DNA from: Secundilactobacillus mixtipabuli
Lineage (GTDB): Bacteria > Bacillota > Bacilli > Lactobacillales > Lactobacillaceae
Length of the DNA stretch: 64,000 bases
Reading direction: 5' to 3'
Assembly (NCBI RefSeq): GCF_002217925.1
Contig: NZ_BCMF01000002.1
Coordinates: forward strand, 124,001-188,000
Every line of letters starts with the position of its first letter. Position 1 is the first letter of the stretch. This document shows, piece after piece, positions 8,939 through 17,778 of this stretch. A program made the translations under genes and the position numbers. The notes below the pieces were generated by a model. It was not told the origin of the DNA and did no database searches. It saw nothing but the letters and a program-made list of their open reading frames with translations.

Positions 8939-9871
8939 TTATTTGTAAGTTTTGATGCATTCAGCAACTAAGTCGAAGAACCCTTTACGGTCAATTCCCT
9001 TACCGACCTTAGCGTTTGGTGTTTGCTTCAAAACGTTTAATTCGTCACAAACTGTCCGGCCGTAACATGGTCCACGGTTGATATCAACGGTGACGTACAT
9101 GTCTTGCATCTCAAACAATGATGGATCAATTAAGTAACCAATAGTGGTTGCATCGTGGATTGGACCGGCTTCAAGACCAAATTCTTCAAACTGGGTCTTC
9201 AAGGTAAAGCGCATTAAATCACCGAATAATTTACCGGCTTTGTTACCAATGGCTTCCATCCGTTCGATGACATCAGGGGTACAAATGGTTTGGTTCGTTA
9301 AGTCTAAGCCCATCATGACGATTGGACGACCTGACTTGAAGACCACGTGAGCAGCTTCTGGATCAGCAAAAATGTTAAATTCAGCTGAAGGGGTAAAGTT
9401 ACCTGTACCATAGGCACCACCCATTAAGACGATTTCTTTGATCTTAGGGATGATCAGTGGTTCCATCCGCATAGCAGTTGCGATGTTGGTCAATGGACCA
9501 GTAGGAACCAAAGTAATATCGCCATCACTAGCTAATAAAGTATCGATGATGAATTGAACACCATTTTCCTTTTCAGCAGTCCGCTTGAGTTCTTCAAAAG
9601 TTGGACCATCTAAACCGGTCTTACCGTGGACATTACCGGCAACGACTTGTTCGCGGACAAGTGGTTGGGGCATCCCTGGGTAAAGTTTAACGTCCATATC
9701 TAATAATTGAGCGACGTTCAACCCGTTATGAACGGTTTTCTTCAAAGTTTGGTTACCAGCAACAATCGTGATACCTAATAAATCGATATCTGGATGTGCG
9801 TACGCCATCATCATGGTAATGGCGTCATCGTGACCTGGATCACAGTCGAGAATAATCTTTCTTGCAGTCAT
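8939..9871 (-). CDS. rihB: Ribonucleoside hydrolase (RihB-like)
   Basis: This 310-aa member of the inosine/uridine-preferring nucleoside hydrolase family hydrolyses nucleosides to ribose plus base. The N-terminal Ca2+/ribose motif DCDPGHDDA is at residues 9-17. The loop around [10 protein letters not shown] and the C-terminal [12 protein letters not shown] are also present. The sequence resembles the pyrimidine-type enzymes RihA/RihB, and the neighbours (CNT transporter, YeiL-like regulator) reproduce the E. coli rihB locus. It is the first gene of a two-gene leftward operon with an AGGAGG site before the ATG. Base preference remains an inference. Confidence 0.9.
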   Translation of the reverse strand: MTARKIILDCDPGHDDAITMMMAYAHPDIDLLGITIVAGNQTLKKTVHNGLNVAQLLDMDVKLYPGMPQPLVREQVVAGNVHGKTGLDGPTFEELKRTAEKENGVQFIIDTLLASDGDITLVPTGPLTNIATAMRMEPLIIPKIKEIVLMGGAYGTGNFTPSAEFNIFADPEAAHVVFKSGRPIVMMGLDLTNQTICTPDVIERMEAIGNKAGKLFGDLMRFTLKTQFEEFGLEAGPIHDATTIGYLIDPSLFEMQDMYVTVDINRGPCYGRTVCDELNVLKQTPNAKVGKGIDRKGFFDLVAECIKTYK

Positions 9872-9896
9872 GGAAAATTCCTCCTAGAGTTTAAAT

Positions 9897-9978
9897 GTAA
9901 GGGTCTTGATGTAAGCCCTTACTTACAGATTGAATTATAGCCTGTGAATTGATACACTAAGTATGAGAAATCTCACAC
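9897..9978. promoter_or_regulatory. Candidate YeiL/Crp-Fnr operators between rihB and yeiL
   Basis: The divergent intergenic region carries TGTAAG-N6-CTTACA (9910-9927), with the half-site spacing typical of Crp/Fnr-family operators. An overlapping longer dyad GTAAGGG..CCCTTAC spans 9897-9922. A second dyad, TGAGA-AA-TCTCA extended to 9961-9978, lies directly before the yeiL ribosome site. Control by YeiL is inferred. Confidence 0.55.
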
Positions 9979-9990
9979 TAGGAGAAAATA

Positions 9991-10671
9991 ATGGAAAAAA
10001 TTGATGACGATGACCTTAAACAGCAGCTTATGACCCAGTGTCATTTTGAGTCTTTATTCGGCCCTAAACTGGCGCAGCATGCGGAATTACTGCATTTCAA
10101 AACTCAGGAATACATCGTGGAAAATGGCATCCAACCTGAATATTTATTTTATTTAGTTAAGGGCAAAGCCAAACTTTACGATTCGTTAGCTAATGGTAAA
10201 GATACGCTCATCGACTTCTTTACGCCGCCCTGCTTTATTGGCGAAATGGAATTGCTGGACGCGCAAAGTGAACCCTTTAGTGTTCAGGTGATCGACGATT
10301 GTTACTGTCTAGCCTTGCCAGTCAGAAAATATCGATCTCAGCTGTTAAGCGATCCCACCTTTTTACAAAACGTCTGCATCTACCTGTCACATAAAAACGC
10401 CCGCAACATTAAAACGGCTTCGCGCAATCAGGGCTTCACCCTGTCGCAGCGGCTGGCAGCCTTCATTTTACTCACCGCCCACAACGGCTACTATAACGAA
10501 AAGCACACCCAGGTCGCCGAGTACCTGGGTGTGTCATACCGTCATTTGCTGTTCGTTATCGCTGATTTTGTGAAAGCTGGCTACCTGCAAAAGGATCAGC
10601 GGGGTTACCAGATTGCGGATCAAAAAGCGTTGCAGCGGTTAGCTTGGGAAGTTAATTCTTCGGATAATTAG
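9991..10671 (+). CDS. yeiL: Crp/Fnr-family regulator, YeiL-like
   Basis: This 226-aa regulator has an N-terminal cyclic-nucleotide-binding-fold domain (about 20-130; segments LFYLVKGKAKLY and FIGEMELLDAQ). A C-terminal winged HTH (about 150-215) contains QVAEYLGVSYRHLLFVI. These segments closely resemble E. coli YeiL, including PCFIGE, SHKN and EYLGVSYRHLL. The ATG follows AGGAG. The gene is divergent from rihB and presumably controls that operon and itself through the palindromes between them. No Fnr-type N-terminal cysteine cluster is visible. The ligand is unknown. Confidence 0.88.
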   Translation: MEKIDDDDLKQQLMTQCHFESLFGPKLAQHAELLHFKTQEYIVENGIQPEYLFYLVKGKAKLYDSLANGKDTLIDFFTPPCFIGEMELLDAQSEPFSVQVIDDCYCLALPVRKYRSQLLSDPTFLQNVCIYLSHKNARNIKTASRNQGFTLSQRLAAFILLTAHNGYYNEKHTQVAEYLGVSYRHLLFVIADFVKAGYLQKDQRGYQIADQKALQRLAWEVNSSDN

Positions 10672-10782
10672 GCAATATGTTAGTTTGATACAATATATCA
10701 CAATTTATATAATCCGTCACAATTACTTTAGGCAAATAAAAAGCAGCATACCTTATGATATACTGTTAGAGCAAAGAGTTTC

Positions 10783-10932
10783 ATGGGTGGTGGCGTCAAT
10801 ACGAAAGTAGATGATGCCCATGATTTACAAAATCTACGAAAGATTCAGACTGTGTCAGTTTTTGACACTCTATCGTTGATGATTGCTTTTGCAACATTAA
10901 CGATACTGATTGACCGCGGAAAACGTAAATAA
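10783..10932 (+). CDS. Holin-like type I toxin peptide
   Basis: This 49-aa ORF (possibly read from GTG at 10852, giving 26 aa) ends in SVFDTLSLMIAFATLTILID followed by the basic tail RGKRK. A single membrane helix with a charged tail is the hallmark of the putative holin-like toxins (Hol_Tox) found in lactobacilli. An extended -10 (TG-A-TATACT, 10756-10764) lies just upstream. The 3' end abuts a hairpin and a convergent minus-strand RNA gene, the usual layout of type I toxin-antitoxin pairs. Membrane damage on overexpression is inferred from the family. Confidence 0.72.
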   Translation: MGGGVNTKVDDAHDLQNLRKIQTVSVFDTLSLMIAFATLTILIDRGKRK

Positions 10933-11054
10933 GAAGCCACCCCTGTTAACTTTAGCCGGTTGACGGGTGACTTCTTATAGTTGTCTGTTACTAGCTACCG
11001 CCTTTGAAGCGGTTTGCAAGGGGATTGGTGCTTGAGCGCCAGTCCTCTTTTCAT
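10931..11054 (-). ncRNA. Probable antisense RNA antitoxin to the holin-like toxin
   Basis: A minus-strand extended -10 (TG-C-TATAAT; TATAAT complement at 11061-11066) predicts a start near 11054. The transcript would form a hairpin with ACCGC/GCGGT arms and end at the hairpin AAGAAGTCACCC..GGGTGGCTTCTT (10976-10931), giving about 120 nt overlapping the toxin mRNA's 3' end. The one imperfect pair of this hairpin is G-U on the minus strand but C-A on the plus strand, so the minus-strand RNA is the better folder. No expression evidence is available here. Confidence 0.55.
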
Positions 11055-11329
11055 ATTCATATTATAGCACAAAGGTGCCGAATCAGTGAGAGTTTGCCTA
11101 TCTCCAATGCGCAATGTCTTTCGCATTCATATTACATAGTGGTAGGTACTGTAGAAGGAACCACGTGGATTTTCGAGATGGCTGCTTCATTTTGCCAATC
11201 AAGGATTACACAAAGCCCTTAAACTGTATCACCTTTCCAGTTTGCCACGTAATCTCCCACTTACCTGTTATAATAATAGTGAAGCAAGTTGACCCCCTTA
11301 TGCCATTCAAAACTTTGAAGGTGAACGTC

Positions 11330-11779
11330 ATGACGCAAACAGATTCTGGTGGCGACTTCGCTCAGCAGATTGCTCTTCTGAATTTAGTGATCACCACCCA
11401 AATTACCCAAAACTTAGCCCCTTACGAAGTTAACGCATCAAATTACTTCTATGTTATGAAAGTCGGTAAAAACCCAGGGATTAGTAAAAGCGACTTCAAC
11501 AACTTAGTCCATTTAAATCACAGTACGATTACTCGAGCCATCAACCAGCTCAGTAAAAAGGGGCTGATTGAGCAATCGATTGACCCCGACGATAAACGGT
11601 CTACAAAACTGTTTCTAACTGACAAAGGAATGCGACTCAATCGCGGTATCGAACAATATATGCAGCAACTCAACAGAAAATTAATGGATCGTCTTGCGCC
11701 AAATAGTGACGAAACGCTCGCAAAGCTCGTTAAACTGCGTCAATCAATTGAATCGGATCATCCAGAACAAGAAAACTGA
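11330..11779 (+). CDS. MarR-family transcriptional regulator
   Basis: This is a 149-aa protein. The ATG at 11330 was chosen because GAAGGTG precedes it; 72 upstream in-frame codons look non-coding. The winged HTH spans about 45-110, with HSTITRAINQLSKKGLIEQ as recognition region and DDKRSTKLFLT as wing, flanked by dimerisation helices. No obvious operon partner exists: a strong hairpin follows and the next genes are small. It could act on the neighbouring genes or elsewhere. Confidence 0.82.
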   Translation: MTQTDSGGDFAQQIALLNLVITTQITQNLAPYEVNASNYFYVMKVGKNPGISKSDFNNLVHLNHSTITRAINQLSKKGLIEQSIDPDDKRSTKLFLTDKGMRLNRGIEQYMQQLNRKLMDRLAPNSDETLAKLVKLRQSIESDHPEQEN

Positions 11780-11805
11780 GTAAATAATTAAAAATTCGGG
11801 AGAAA

Positions 11806-11852
11806 AGTAGCACAAACTAAGTGCATTTGCACTTAATTTGTGCTACTATTTT
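11806..11852 (+). terminator. Strong terminator after the MarR gene
   Basis: A 20-bp stem (11806-11825 with 11828-11847, one mismatch) and minimal loop are followed by ATTTT. Confidence 0.8.
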
Positions 11853-11926
11853 GGTGATTTTAAAGGACACTTTCGTAGATGCGAACCCATTCTTTACCAT
11901 GAATAGACACAGAGGAAGAGATTGAT

Positions 11927-12091
11927 ATGACAAACAAACGGATTAGGAAAAAGAAATTAAAAAAATTGATTCGAGAGGGATCACCACAAACAGTCAAAGA
12001 TGCCTTAGCAGGCTACGTAGATCGGGAAACGTTTGATTCTAAAACTGATTTTCTAACGTATTTAAACTCATTGGTTACCGAATCGAGATAA
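11927..12091 (+). CDS. Small basic protein, unknown (54 aa)
   Basis: The ATG follows GAGGAAGAG at a good distance and encodes 54 residues. The N-terminus is very basic (TNKRIRKKKLKKLIRE); the rest is amphipathic and acidic (SPQTVKDALAGYVDRETF). I do not recognise a family. It ends 30 bp before the HigA-like gene on the same strand and probably shares its transcript. A toxin/antitoxin partnership is possible on layout alone, but the sequence is not HigB-like. Confidence 0.55.
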   Translation: MTNKRIRKKKLKKLIREGSPQTVKDALAGYVDRETFDSKTDFLTYLNSLVTESR

Positions 12092-12121
12092 GTTGATTGC
12101 TCTATTAAGGAGGTTTTGAAA

Positions 12122-12382
12122 ATGTTAAATCGGATTAATCTAGTTCGTTATTATCATGAAACTGCTTGCGCTGACAATTTACGTCAGACGATGCCCTATT
12201 ACCAAATCAGTGCCGACAAATTCGCACAGCAATTAGGGATCAGTACCCTTCAAGCCTTAGAATTACTTTCTCATAAGCGCCATCTAACTACCGCAATGGC
12301 GCAAAAAATTGAAAATTTGTCTGGTTTACCAGCTGAATTATTATTGAAATTAGACGCAGACTATCAACGGAATCCTTCCTAG
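12122..12382 (+). CDS. HigA-like HTH (XRE family) protein
   Basis: This is an 86-aa protein starting at the ATG with AAGGAGG eight bases upstream; a TTG six bases earlier fits less well. The central segment SADKFAQQLGISTLQALELL and the following TTAMAQKIENLSGLPAELLLKLDADYQ match the HTH and C-terminal pattern of HigA/VapI-type antidote proteins. No HigB-type RelE toxin is adjacent; the only partner is the 54-aa basic ORF upstream. It is either an orphan antitoxin-like regulator or half of an unrecognised pair. Confidence 0.72.
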   Translation: MLNRINLVRYYHETACADNLRQTMPYYQISADKFAQQLGISTLQALELLSHKRHLTTAMAQKIENLSGLPAELLLKLDADYQRNPS

Positions 12383-12430
12383 TTTGATAATTTGCTAAAA
12401 TACACTCACGCTATTTTTTGAATGTTCCCA

Positions 12431-12467
12431 CCGCCGAAGTATTGCTAACTTTGGCGGCTATTTTTTT
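12431..12467 (+). terminator. Terminator of the HigA-like gene
   Basis: Arms CCGCCGAAGT and ACTTTGGCGG (12431-12440 and 12448-12457; one mismatched pair) precede CTATTTTTTT. Confidence 0.85.
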
Positions 12468-12471
12468 GCGC

Positions 12472-12511
12472 AAAAAGGGATCCCATTCCACTTGGAAATG
12501 AGATCTCTAAA
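12472..12511 (-). terminator. Terminator of the BspA-repeat adhesin
   Basis: On the minus strand, GAGATCTCATTTCC pairs imperfectly with TGGAATGGGATCCC and is followed by TTTTT. It lies about 85 bp beyond the adhesin stop codon. Confidence 0.65.
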
Positions 12512-12596
12512 AATTGGAACGATACTAAATTTTAAATCATGTTTCTAATCCCCTTCTTTGGTTTATGGTAAGAAGCAAACGTTCATACAAATTAAA

Positions 12597-15278
12597 CTAA
12601 TCTTCCTTGCGTTTCTTCATTCCCAAGCCCAGCACACCTAGTAAACCGATTCCCATTAATGATAGAATTCCTTGACTGTCAGGCTCATCCGTTTGTGGCA
12701 AAGTTTGTTTTTGATTCTTCTGTACGGAAGTCACCACTATACCGGACTTGGCTGGTGCAACGGTACTACCTTTGCCTACTTGGCTTTGAGGCTCAACCTC
12801 ACCAGGTTCTTCACTCTCTGAAGCTGCTTTATTTGGTTGTACACGCTGGCCTTGTTCCGGCGTTGATGGTGTCGTATCACCTTCAGGAACAACCGTCGTT
12901 TCAACCGGATTACCCGGGCTCGTTTCAGATGTCGGTGTCTCACTTGGAATTGGCGTCGGTGTGCTAGACGTGTTGATTGCGGCACCTGGTGTGCCGTTTG
13001 TTCCCTCCGGTTTGTAAGTTAGGGTTAGGGCCAGCGCACTACCCTGCAATGTGACCGGTGTCTTAACTTGACTGTCATCAACGAGTGCATAGCCTGGGAT
13101 CTCTGGTGCAACAATTTCTAGATGAGTTCCCTGTTTACCAGTCTGTGTCGTCATTACTTGCAAAGGATTTCCATTTTCATCAACGTACTTGACGGTTAAG
13201 ATTGCTGGCAGTTCATTTTCATCCGGCACCTGACCAGTATTAGGCTCGTAAGTTAGCGTCAGTGTCATCACATTTCCCTTCAGAATGACTGGTATATTGG
13301 CCAGACTGGTATCCACTAATTTGTAGCCCTTAATATCCGGTGCAGCAATCTCTAATTTAGTCCCTTGAGTTCCAATCCTGATATCTGCTTTTTGAAGCAC
13401 GTTTCCCTCCTGGTCAACAAAGTTAGTGGTCAATGTTACCTGCTGTTTACTTTCATCTAAACTCGGCAGTGTTGGAGCAACGTACATTTTAAATACGGTA
13501 CCTTCCTTGCCTTCGGTAGATGAAGCCGGAAGCTGCACCTGTCCAGACTTCAGTTCAGAAGCAGTCGCGAAGTGGTAGCCTTTGGGCAGGACAAGGGAAT
13601 CAGGTTTGGTATTCAGGGTAGTGGTGCCATACGGGTAGGTGTAAACATAATCGTAAAATTTTCCACCAGGAATAATCTGACCGCTGTTCACATCGATAAA
13701 ATGCAGGTAATTAGTCACTGCTTGAGACCAAACATATTCTTCAGTACCTCCAGTTCCATCACCAGGATACATCGTTGTTAGAGTGCTTGCCAAGTAGGCA
13801 CTTCCCTCTGGATTATATTCATCACCACTCGCAACAGCTTGCCAACCTGTACTGGTAGGCTGCAGTCCGAGCGTATTAACCGTGATATTATTTTTCTTAA
13901 ACGCATCCAAACTTCCATCTGGTAACTGAGTCCCCGTTTTTGGAACCTCATCTAAAAGACCATCCGTCAACTTAACGTTTGGTCCCAACTTTAAGTCCCA
14001 AAGGTAAGGCATCATGTTTAAGAAATGACTGGTATTCGTCGCCCGTTTCATGTTCCACTTACTAAGATCAAGCTTCTGGACCGTAGATTGATCAAACATC
14101 CCCCAAAAGTCGGTCACGTTATCGACATTCCAATTGCTGACATCCAGGACTAACGGATCCTCTGGATTGACGGGTGCGTCTCTTCCTGCCCGTTCAAACA
14201 TCGAGTTCATATTTGTCACGTGACTGGTATCAAAGTTTGAGACGTCAATATGCCGGAGAGCGTTGGTATCCACAAACATATTTTGCATATTCGTGGCTTT
14301 CGAGGTGTCAAAATGGCTCACATCAATTTCAGTTAATGCGCTTGCACCTTCGAACATCCCGTAAAAAATAGTGCCATTGCTGGTATCAAAATGACTAAGA
14401 TCAAGTGTCGTCAACTTCGTATCACCATTAAACATCATGCTAAAATCAGTCACTTTTGACGTATTAAATTTAGTTGGGTCAAAGATAATTGATTCCAAAT
14501 TAGGATCATTCACAAACAGGTGACTCATATTAGTCATTTGACTCGTATCCAATCCCGTTAAATCAATCGTTTTCACATTCGGTAAGTCACCAAACAAATG
14601 AATGTTGTAATTATCGTTATTTGACTTGTCTGATGCAACCACCCCTGCTTCAGTTTGAATTGATTTAATGTCCGCAGAATGATCCTGCCACGTATTTTGA
14701 TCACTCAAAGTCCCTGCGTGAATCTGGAGATTACCATCTTGGTCAATATCCCAGTTAGCAGTCCCATCTATCCCGGTGGCAATTTCTGCTGCAGGAGCTA
14801 TAGCCGTAATCACTTGTGGTGTCCCTGTCTGCTGATATTTCTCAGTTGCCGCAGTCTTGGCGTCATTCATCTGTGTCGCCGAAGCGTCTGCCACTAATGC
14901 GGTTACCTGCGCCTTCGCAGTACTAGCGACACTGCTTTCAATCTCACCATCACGACCAGCGCTGTTTACCAAATCTGTTCCATCAGTATCATTCGCCGTA
15001 TCTTCTGATTGACTAACAATTTGAGTTGGGTCGCTGCTGACGCTTGTTTTTAACGTCACTTCATCACTTGGAGCGGTAGTTACTGCGTCCACAACATTAA
15101 CGGCACTGTCTCGGGTTGACGGTATTGTACTTGCATTTGCATGAGTTGTCACCACAGCTGTTCCAACAACCGTTGTCAGTCCCATCGTTAACCATAATTT
15201 GCCACTCTTATAGAGTTTCTTGCGGTTTTTAATCGATTGTTGGTCCCGACGCAATTTATTTCGCATTTTTCCAGTCAT
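12597..15278 (-). CDS. BspA-type (DUF285) repeat adhesin with MucBP domains, LPXTG-anchored
   Basis: This is an 893-aa surface protein. The start is the ATG after GGGGAGAAG; a TTG 16 codons upstream is less likely. KLYKSGKLW (21-29) opens a KxYKxGKxW-type signal ending near ANA-S. A Ser/Thr-rich linker leads to a 40-residue module (about 131-170) shared with other adhesins in this window. About seven BspA/DUF285 units (FDTSxVTxMxxMF pattern) span about 225-440. Two MucBP domains (FVDQEGNVL and YVDENGNPL starts) follow at about 645-775. The sorting signal LPQTDE is at 860. The role is probably adhesion; the ligand is unknown. The neighbouring cupin gene is divergent. Confidence 0.9.
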   Translation of the reverse strand: MTGKMRNKLRRDQQSIKNRKKLYKSGKLWLTMGLTTVVGTAVVTTHANASTIPSTRDSAVNVVDAVTTAPSDEVTLKTSVSSDPTQIVSQSEDTANDTDGTDLVNSAGRDGEIESSVASTAKAQVTALVADASATQMNDAKTAATEKYQQTGTPQVITAIAPAAEIATGIDGTANWDIDQDGNLQIHAGTLSDQNTWQDHSADIKSIQTEAGVVASDKSNNDNYNIHLFGDLPNVKTIDLTGLDTSQMTNMSHLFVNDPNLESIIFDPTKFNTSKVTDFSMMFNGDTKLTTLDLSHFDTSNGTIFYGMFEGASALTEIDVSHFDTSKATNMQNMFVDTNALRHIDVSNFDTSHVTNMNSMFERAGRDAPVNPEDPLVLDVSNWNVDNVTDFWGMFDQSTVQKLDLSKWNMKRATNTSHFLNMMPYLWDLKLGPNVKLTDGLLDEVPKTGTQLPDGSLDAFKKNNITVNTLGLQPTSTGWQAVASGDEYNPEGSAYLASTLTTMYPGDGTGGTEEYVWSQAVTNYLHFIDVNSGQIIPGGKFYDYVYTYPYGTTTLNTKPDSLVLPKGYHFATASELKSGQVQLPASSTEGKEGTVFKMYVAPTLPSLDESKQQVTLTTNFVDQEGNVLQKADIRIGTQGTKLEIAAPDIKGYKLVDTSLANIPVILKGNVMTLTLTYEPNTGQVPDENELPAILTVKYVDENGNPLQVMTTQTGKQGTHLEIVAPEIPGYALVDDSQVKTPVTLQGSALALTLTYKPEGTNGTPGAAINTSSTPTPIPSETPTSETSPGNPVETTVVPEGDTTPSTPEQGQRVQPNKAASESEEPGEVEPQSQVGKGSTVAPAKSGIVVTSVQKNQKQTLPQTDEPDSQGILSLMGIGLLGVLGLGMKKRKED

Positions 15279-15563
15279 GATTTGTACTTCTCCCCTCAGA
15301 ACTTTGCCTACTGTTTGCTTATCCAACGATAACTGAGTCTTACTTGCAATAAAGATACCATGACTATGCGCGACTTAAAAGAATTATCTTTAATTTTTTT
15401 AAGCCAATTTCTCTGTCGTAAATTTCAATGGTGTGTTATACCTAAAAGGCATATCCGATATAATTACTAAGTATTTTACCTATGGCAATCTATCCTGTAC
15501 ATTATAAATAACAATTCTAGCCAAGTGCAGTCATCTCGACTGCGGAGAAAGGATACTCATTAA

Positions 15564-15977
15564 ATGACTAATCATGAAAACAGCGTCAAAAACGGGATTT
15601 TTGGAATGGGTGATAAAAACGATGCCTACGCCCAGTACTTCGTCGGACAAAGCTATCTGAACAGCCTGATCAATGATCCGGCTGTGAGCGTGGGTGTTGG
15701 CAACGTTACTTTTGAACCCGGCTGTCGCAACAATTGGCACATTCACCACGACGGCTTTCAACTGTTACTGGTCACTGGCGGCGAAGGTTGGTATCAGGAA
15801 GCTGGCAAACCAGCACGGAAATTGCATTCTGGTGATGTGGTTGTAACCCACGATGGCGTGAAACACTGGCATGGTGCCACTAAGGATAGCTGGTTTTCCC
15901 ACATCGCCATTACTGCGGGAACACCAGAATGGCTGGAACCCGTTTCGGATGAACAATACAACGCATTGGAGGATTAA
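15564..15977 (+). CDS. Cupin-domain protein
   Basis: This 137-aa single-domain cupin has both motifs. Motif 1 is GCRNNWHIHHDGFQLLLVTGG (metal ligands in HIHH). Motif 2 includes GDVVVTHDGVKHWHGATKDS. It is a small metalloprotein of the type often encoded with carboxymuconolactone-decarboxylase-like proteins, which is exactly its neighbour 3 bp downstream. The ribosome site is AGAAAGGA. The substrate is unknown. The pair may handle an aromatic-derived or quinone-like electrophile, but that is inference. Confidence 0.85.
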   Translation: MTNHENSVKNGIFGMGDKNDAYAQYFVGQSYLNSLINDPAVSVGVGNVTFEPGCRNNWHIHHDGFQLLLVTGGEGWYQEAGKPARKLHSGDVVVTHDGVKHWHGATKDSWFSHIAITAGTPEWLEPVSDEQYNALED

Positions 15978-15980
15978 TCC

Positions 15981-16301
15981 ATGACAAAAAAACAAACCGC
16001 TGGGCGGGATAATCTTGGTGAATTTGCACCGCAATTTGCTGCCTTAAACGACGATGTCCTGTTCGGTGAAGTCTGGGCGAAGGAAGACGAGCTTTCCGCC
16101 CACGACCGCAGCATGATCACCTGCTCGGCACTCATGGCACAGGGACTTTTTCCGCAATTGGAAGCTCACATGAAAATTGCTAAACAAAATGGCGTCACCA
16201 AAACTGAAATGGTGGCGCTGATCACCCACCTCTCCTTTTACGCCGGTTGGCCGAAAGCATGGTCTGCATTTGGGTTAGCTAAGACTATCTACACTGATTA
16301 A
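15981..16301 (+). CDS. Carboxymuconolactone decarboxylase (CMD)-family protein
   Basis: This 106-aa protein has the all-helical CMD/AhpD fold signature (DRSMITCSALMAQGLFPQLE, then THLSFYAGWPKAWSA). The CxxC redox pair of AhpD is absent, so a peroxidase-reductase role is unlikely; it resembles the gamma-CMD type. The ATG follows GGAGGA inside the end of the cupin gene, so the two are translated from one transcript. Function is uncharacterised. Confidence 0.85.
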   Translation: MTKKQTAGRDNLGEFAPQFAALNDDVLFGEVWAKEDELSAHDRSMITCSALMAQGLFPQLEAHMKIAKQNGVTKTEMVALITHLSFYAGWPKAWSAFGLAKTIYTD

Positions 16302-16334
16302 TTGGCGAAATTGCATATAACAAACACTTTAATT

Positions 16335-16378
16335 TAGGTGCTAATGAACCGGTCACGAGACTCGTTCATTAGCGCCTA
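16335..16378 (+). terminator. Hairpin after the cupin/CMD operon
   Basis: A 15-bp stem (16335-16349 with 16364-16378, one G-U pair) is followed only by a short TT. It is a weak terminator by its tail, but correctly placed. Confidence 0.55.
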
Positions 16379-16484
16379 TTTAGCATCCGATTGGAAAAAT
16401 GATTGTTAATCCTGAACAATACCGTTATAGTAAACTTGAGATTAAATAACCATCGCTACTAATCAGATTGGGGGGGCATGACAA

Positions 16485-17366
16485 ATGGAATTACGACTAC
16501 TTGAATATTTTCTCGCCATTGACGCAGCCGGTTCAATTTTACAAGCCGCTGAACGTTTGCACATCACGCAACCCACGCTGTCACGACAACTTAAAGGACT
16601 GGAAGATGAACTAGGTGCCCCCTTATTCACACGAACCAATCACGACTTAACACTGACTGAAGCCGGATTATTCTTGAAAACTCGTGCGCAAGAAATCCTG
16701 ACGCTCACCGAACAAACCGAGCAGTCTTTCATTGATCAGGGCAAACAATTGTTTTCCGGTAACATCAACATTGGAGCCGTGGAAGCCGACAGCAGCCACA
16801 TGCTGGCGCAACAGATTGCCACTTTCACCAAGCAGTATCCAGCCGTGACTTTTGACCTATTCACTGGCACAAGTGACATACTCTTTGACCGATTGGACAA
16901 GGGCCTGATCGACGTGGCGCTATTGCTGGAGCCCGTGAACGCGGATAAGTATGAACATCTGGTTCTAGCTCACGCGGAACGCTGGGGCCTAGTGGTAAGT
17001 ATCAATTCACCGCTGGCTGCTAAATCCGTAATTGAGCCCACTGACCTGCCGAATATTCCACTGATGATTTCAAGTCGCCCGCCAGTTCAGCAGTTACTGA
17101 ATAATTGGGCGCATTTAACCAGTGATAATCTGCAGATTGGGAGTCATTTCAACCTCATTTTCAACGTCTTGCCCTTGGTTCAATTGAGAATCGGCGCGGC
17201 GCTGACTATCGAAGGGACGATTGATCCGAAAAATCACGCCGGTGTGCGCTTCATCCCGCTTTCACCACAGGTGCAGACTCACACCGTACTTGCTTGGCGC
17301 AAACATCGCCTACAAACGCCGATTACAACGGCGTTTATTGAGTCGTTCAAACCACATGCACTGTAA
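16485..17366 (+). CDS. LysR-family transcriptional regulator
   Basis: This 293-aa protein has an N-terminal LysR HTH (about 1-60, AAERLHITQPTLSRQLKGLE) and an effector domain (about 88-290) of periplasmic-binding type. It lies downstream of the cupin/CMD pair in the same orientation, separated by a hairpin. LysR regulators of such pairs are common neighbours, so it may regulate them, although the usual divergent arrangement is missing. The ligand is unknown. Confidence 0.9.
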   Translation: MELRLLEYFLAIDAAGSILQAAERLHITQPTLSRQLKGLEDELGAPLFTRTNHDLTLTEAGLFLKTRAQEILTLTEQTEQSFIDQGKQLFSGNINIGAVEADSSHMLAQQIATFTKQYPAVTFDLFTGTSDILFDRLDKGLIDVALLLEPVNADKYEHLVLAHAERWGLVVSINSPLAAKSVIEPTDLPNIPLMISSRPPVQQLLNNWAHLTSDNLQIGSHFNLIFNVLPLVQLRIGAALTIEGTIDPKNHAGVRFIPLSPQVQTHTVLAWRKHRLQTPITTAFIESFKPHAL

Positions 17367-17446
17367 AAATATTGTTACTTGTCGCATCATCTGTGGCTTA
17401 GAGGTTCAACGAACCAAAAGGATGATTGAACCCGGAGGCGAACGCC

Positions 17447-17746
17447 ATGAAAAAGATCCTGATTGCATCACCAACATTTATCCTGCTCGCAATCGTCATG
17501 ATTGGTCTCTTAACACCTAATCCTAAACCAGAACTATGCGATAATCTGCTGGTTTTTGCCACTGTGGGCTTGATTGGTTATTCCTTCGCGGCAACCTTTA
17601 TCTATGCCATCGCGCTGTCATCTCAGGGCCATGCCAATCAAAAATTAGCAGATATGCCGTTTGGCCGCAAACTGCTATTTAGCTATCTGCTGGCCGTTTT
17701 GGTGATTACAGTGGCAATCGTCATTTTCCTGATGGCACATCATTAA
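17447..17746 (+). CDS. Small membrane protein with three helices
   Basis: This is a 99-aa protein starting at the ATG after GGAGGCG. Hydrophobic segments lie at about 3-24, 32-56 and 74-97. I do not recognise the family. It ends 32 bp before the methyltransferase gene and likely shares its transcript. The predicted location is the cytoplasmic membrane. Confidence 0.7.
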   Translation: MKKILIASPTFILLAIVMIGLLTPNPKPELCDNLLVFATVGLIGYSFAATFIYAIALSSQGHANQKLADMPFGRKLLFSYLLAVLVITVAIVIFLMAHH

Positions 17747-17778
17747 ACAATCAAATCTAATTAAAGGAAGCGAAATGA

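Noticed and set aside
11114-11329. N-terminal extension of the MarR gene
   Set aside because: The extra 72 codons lack a ribosome site and MarR-like sequence; a good site precedes the ATG at 11330.
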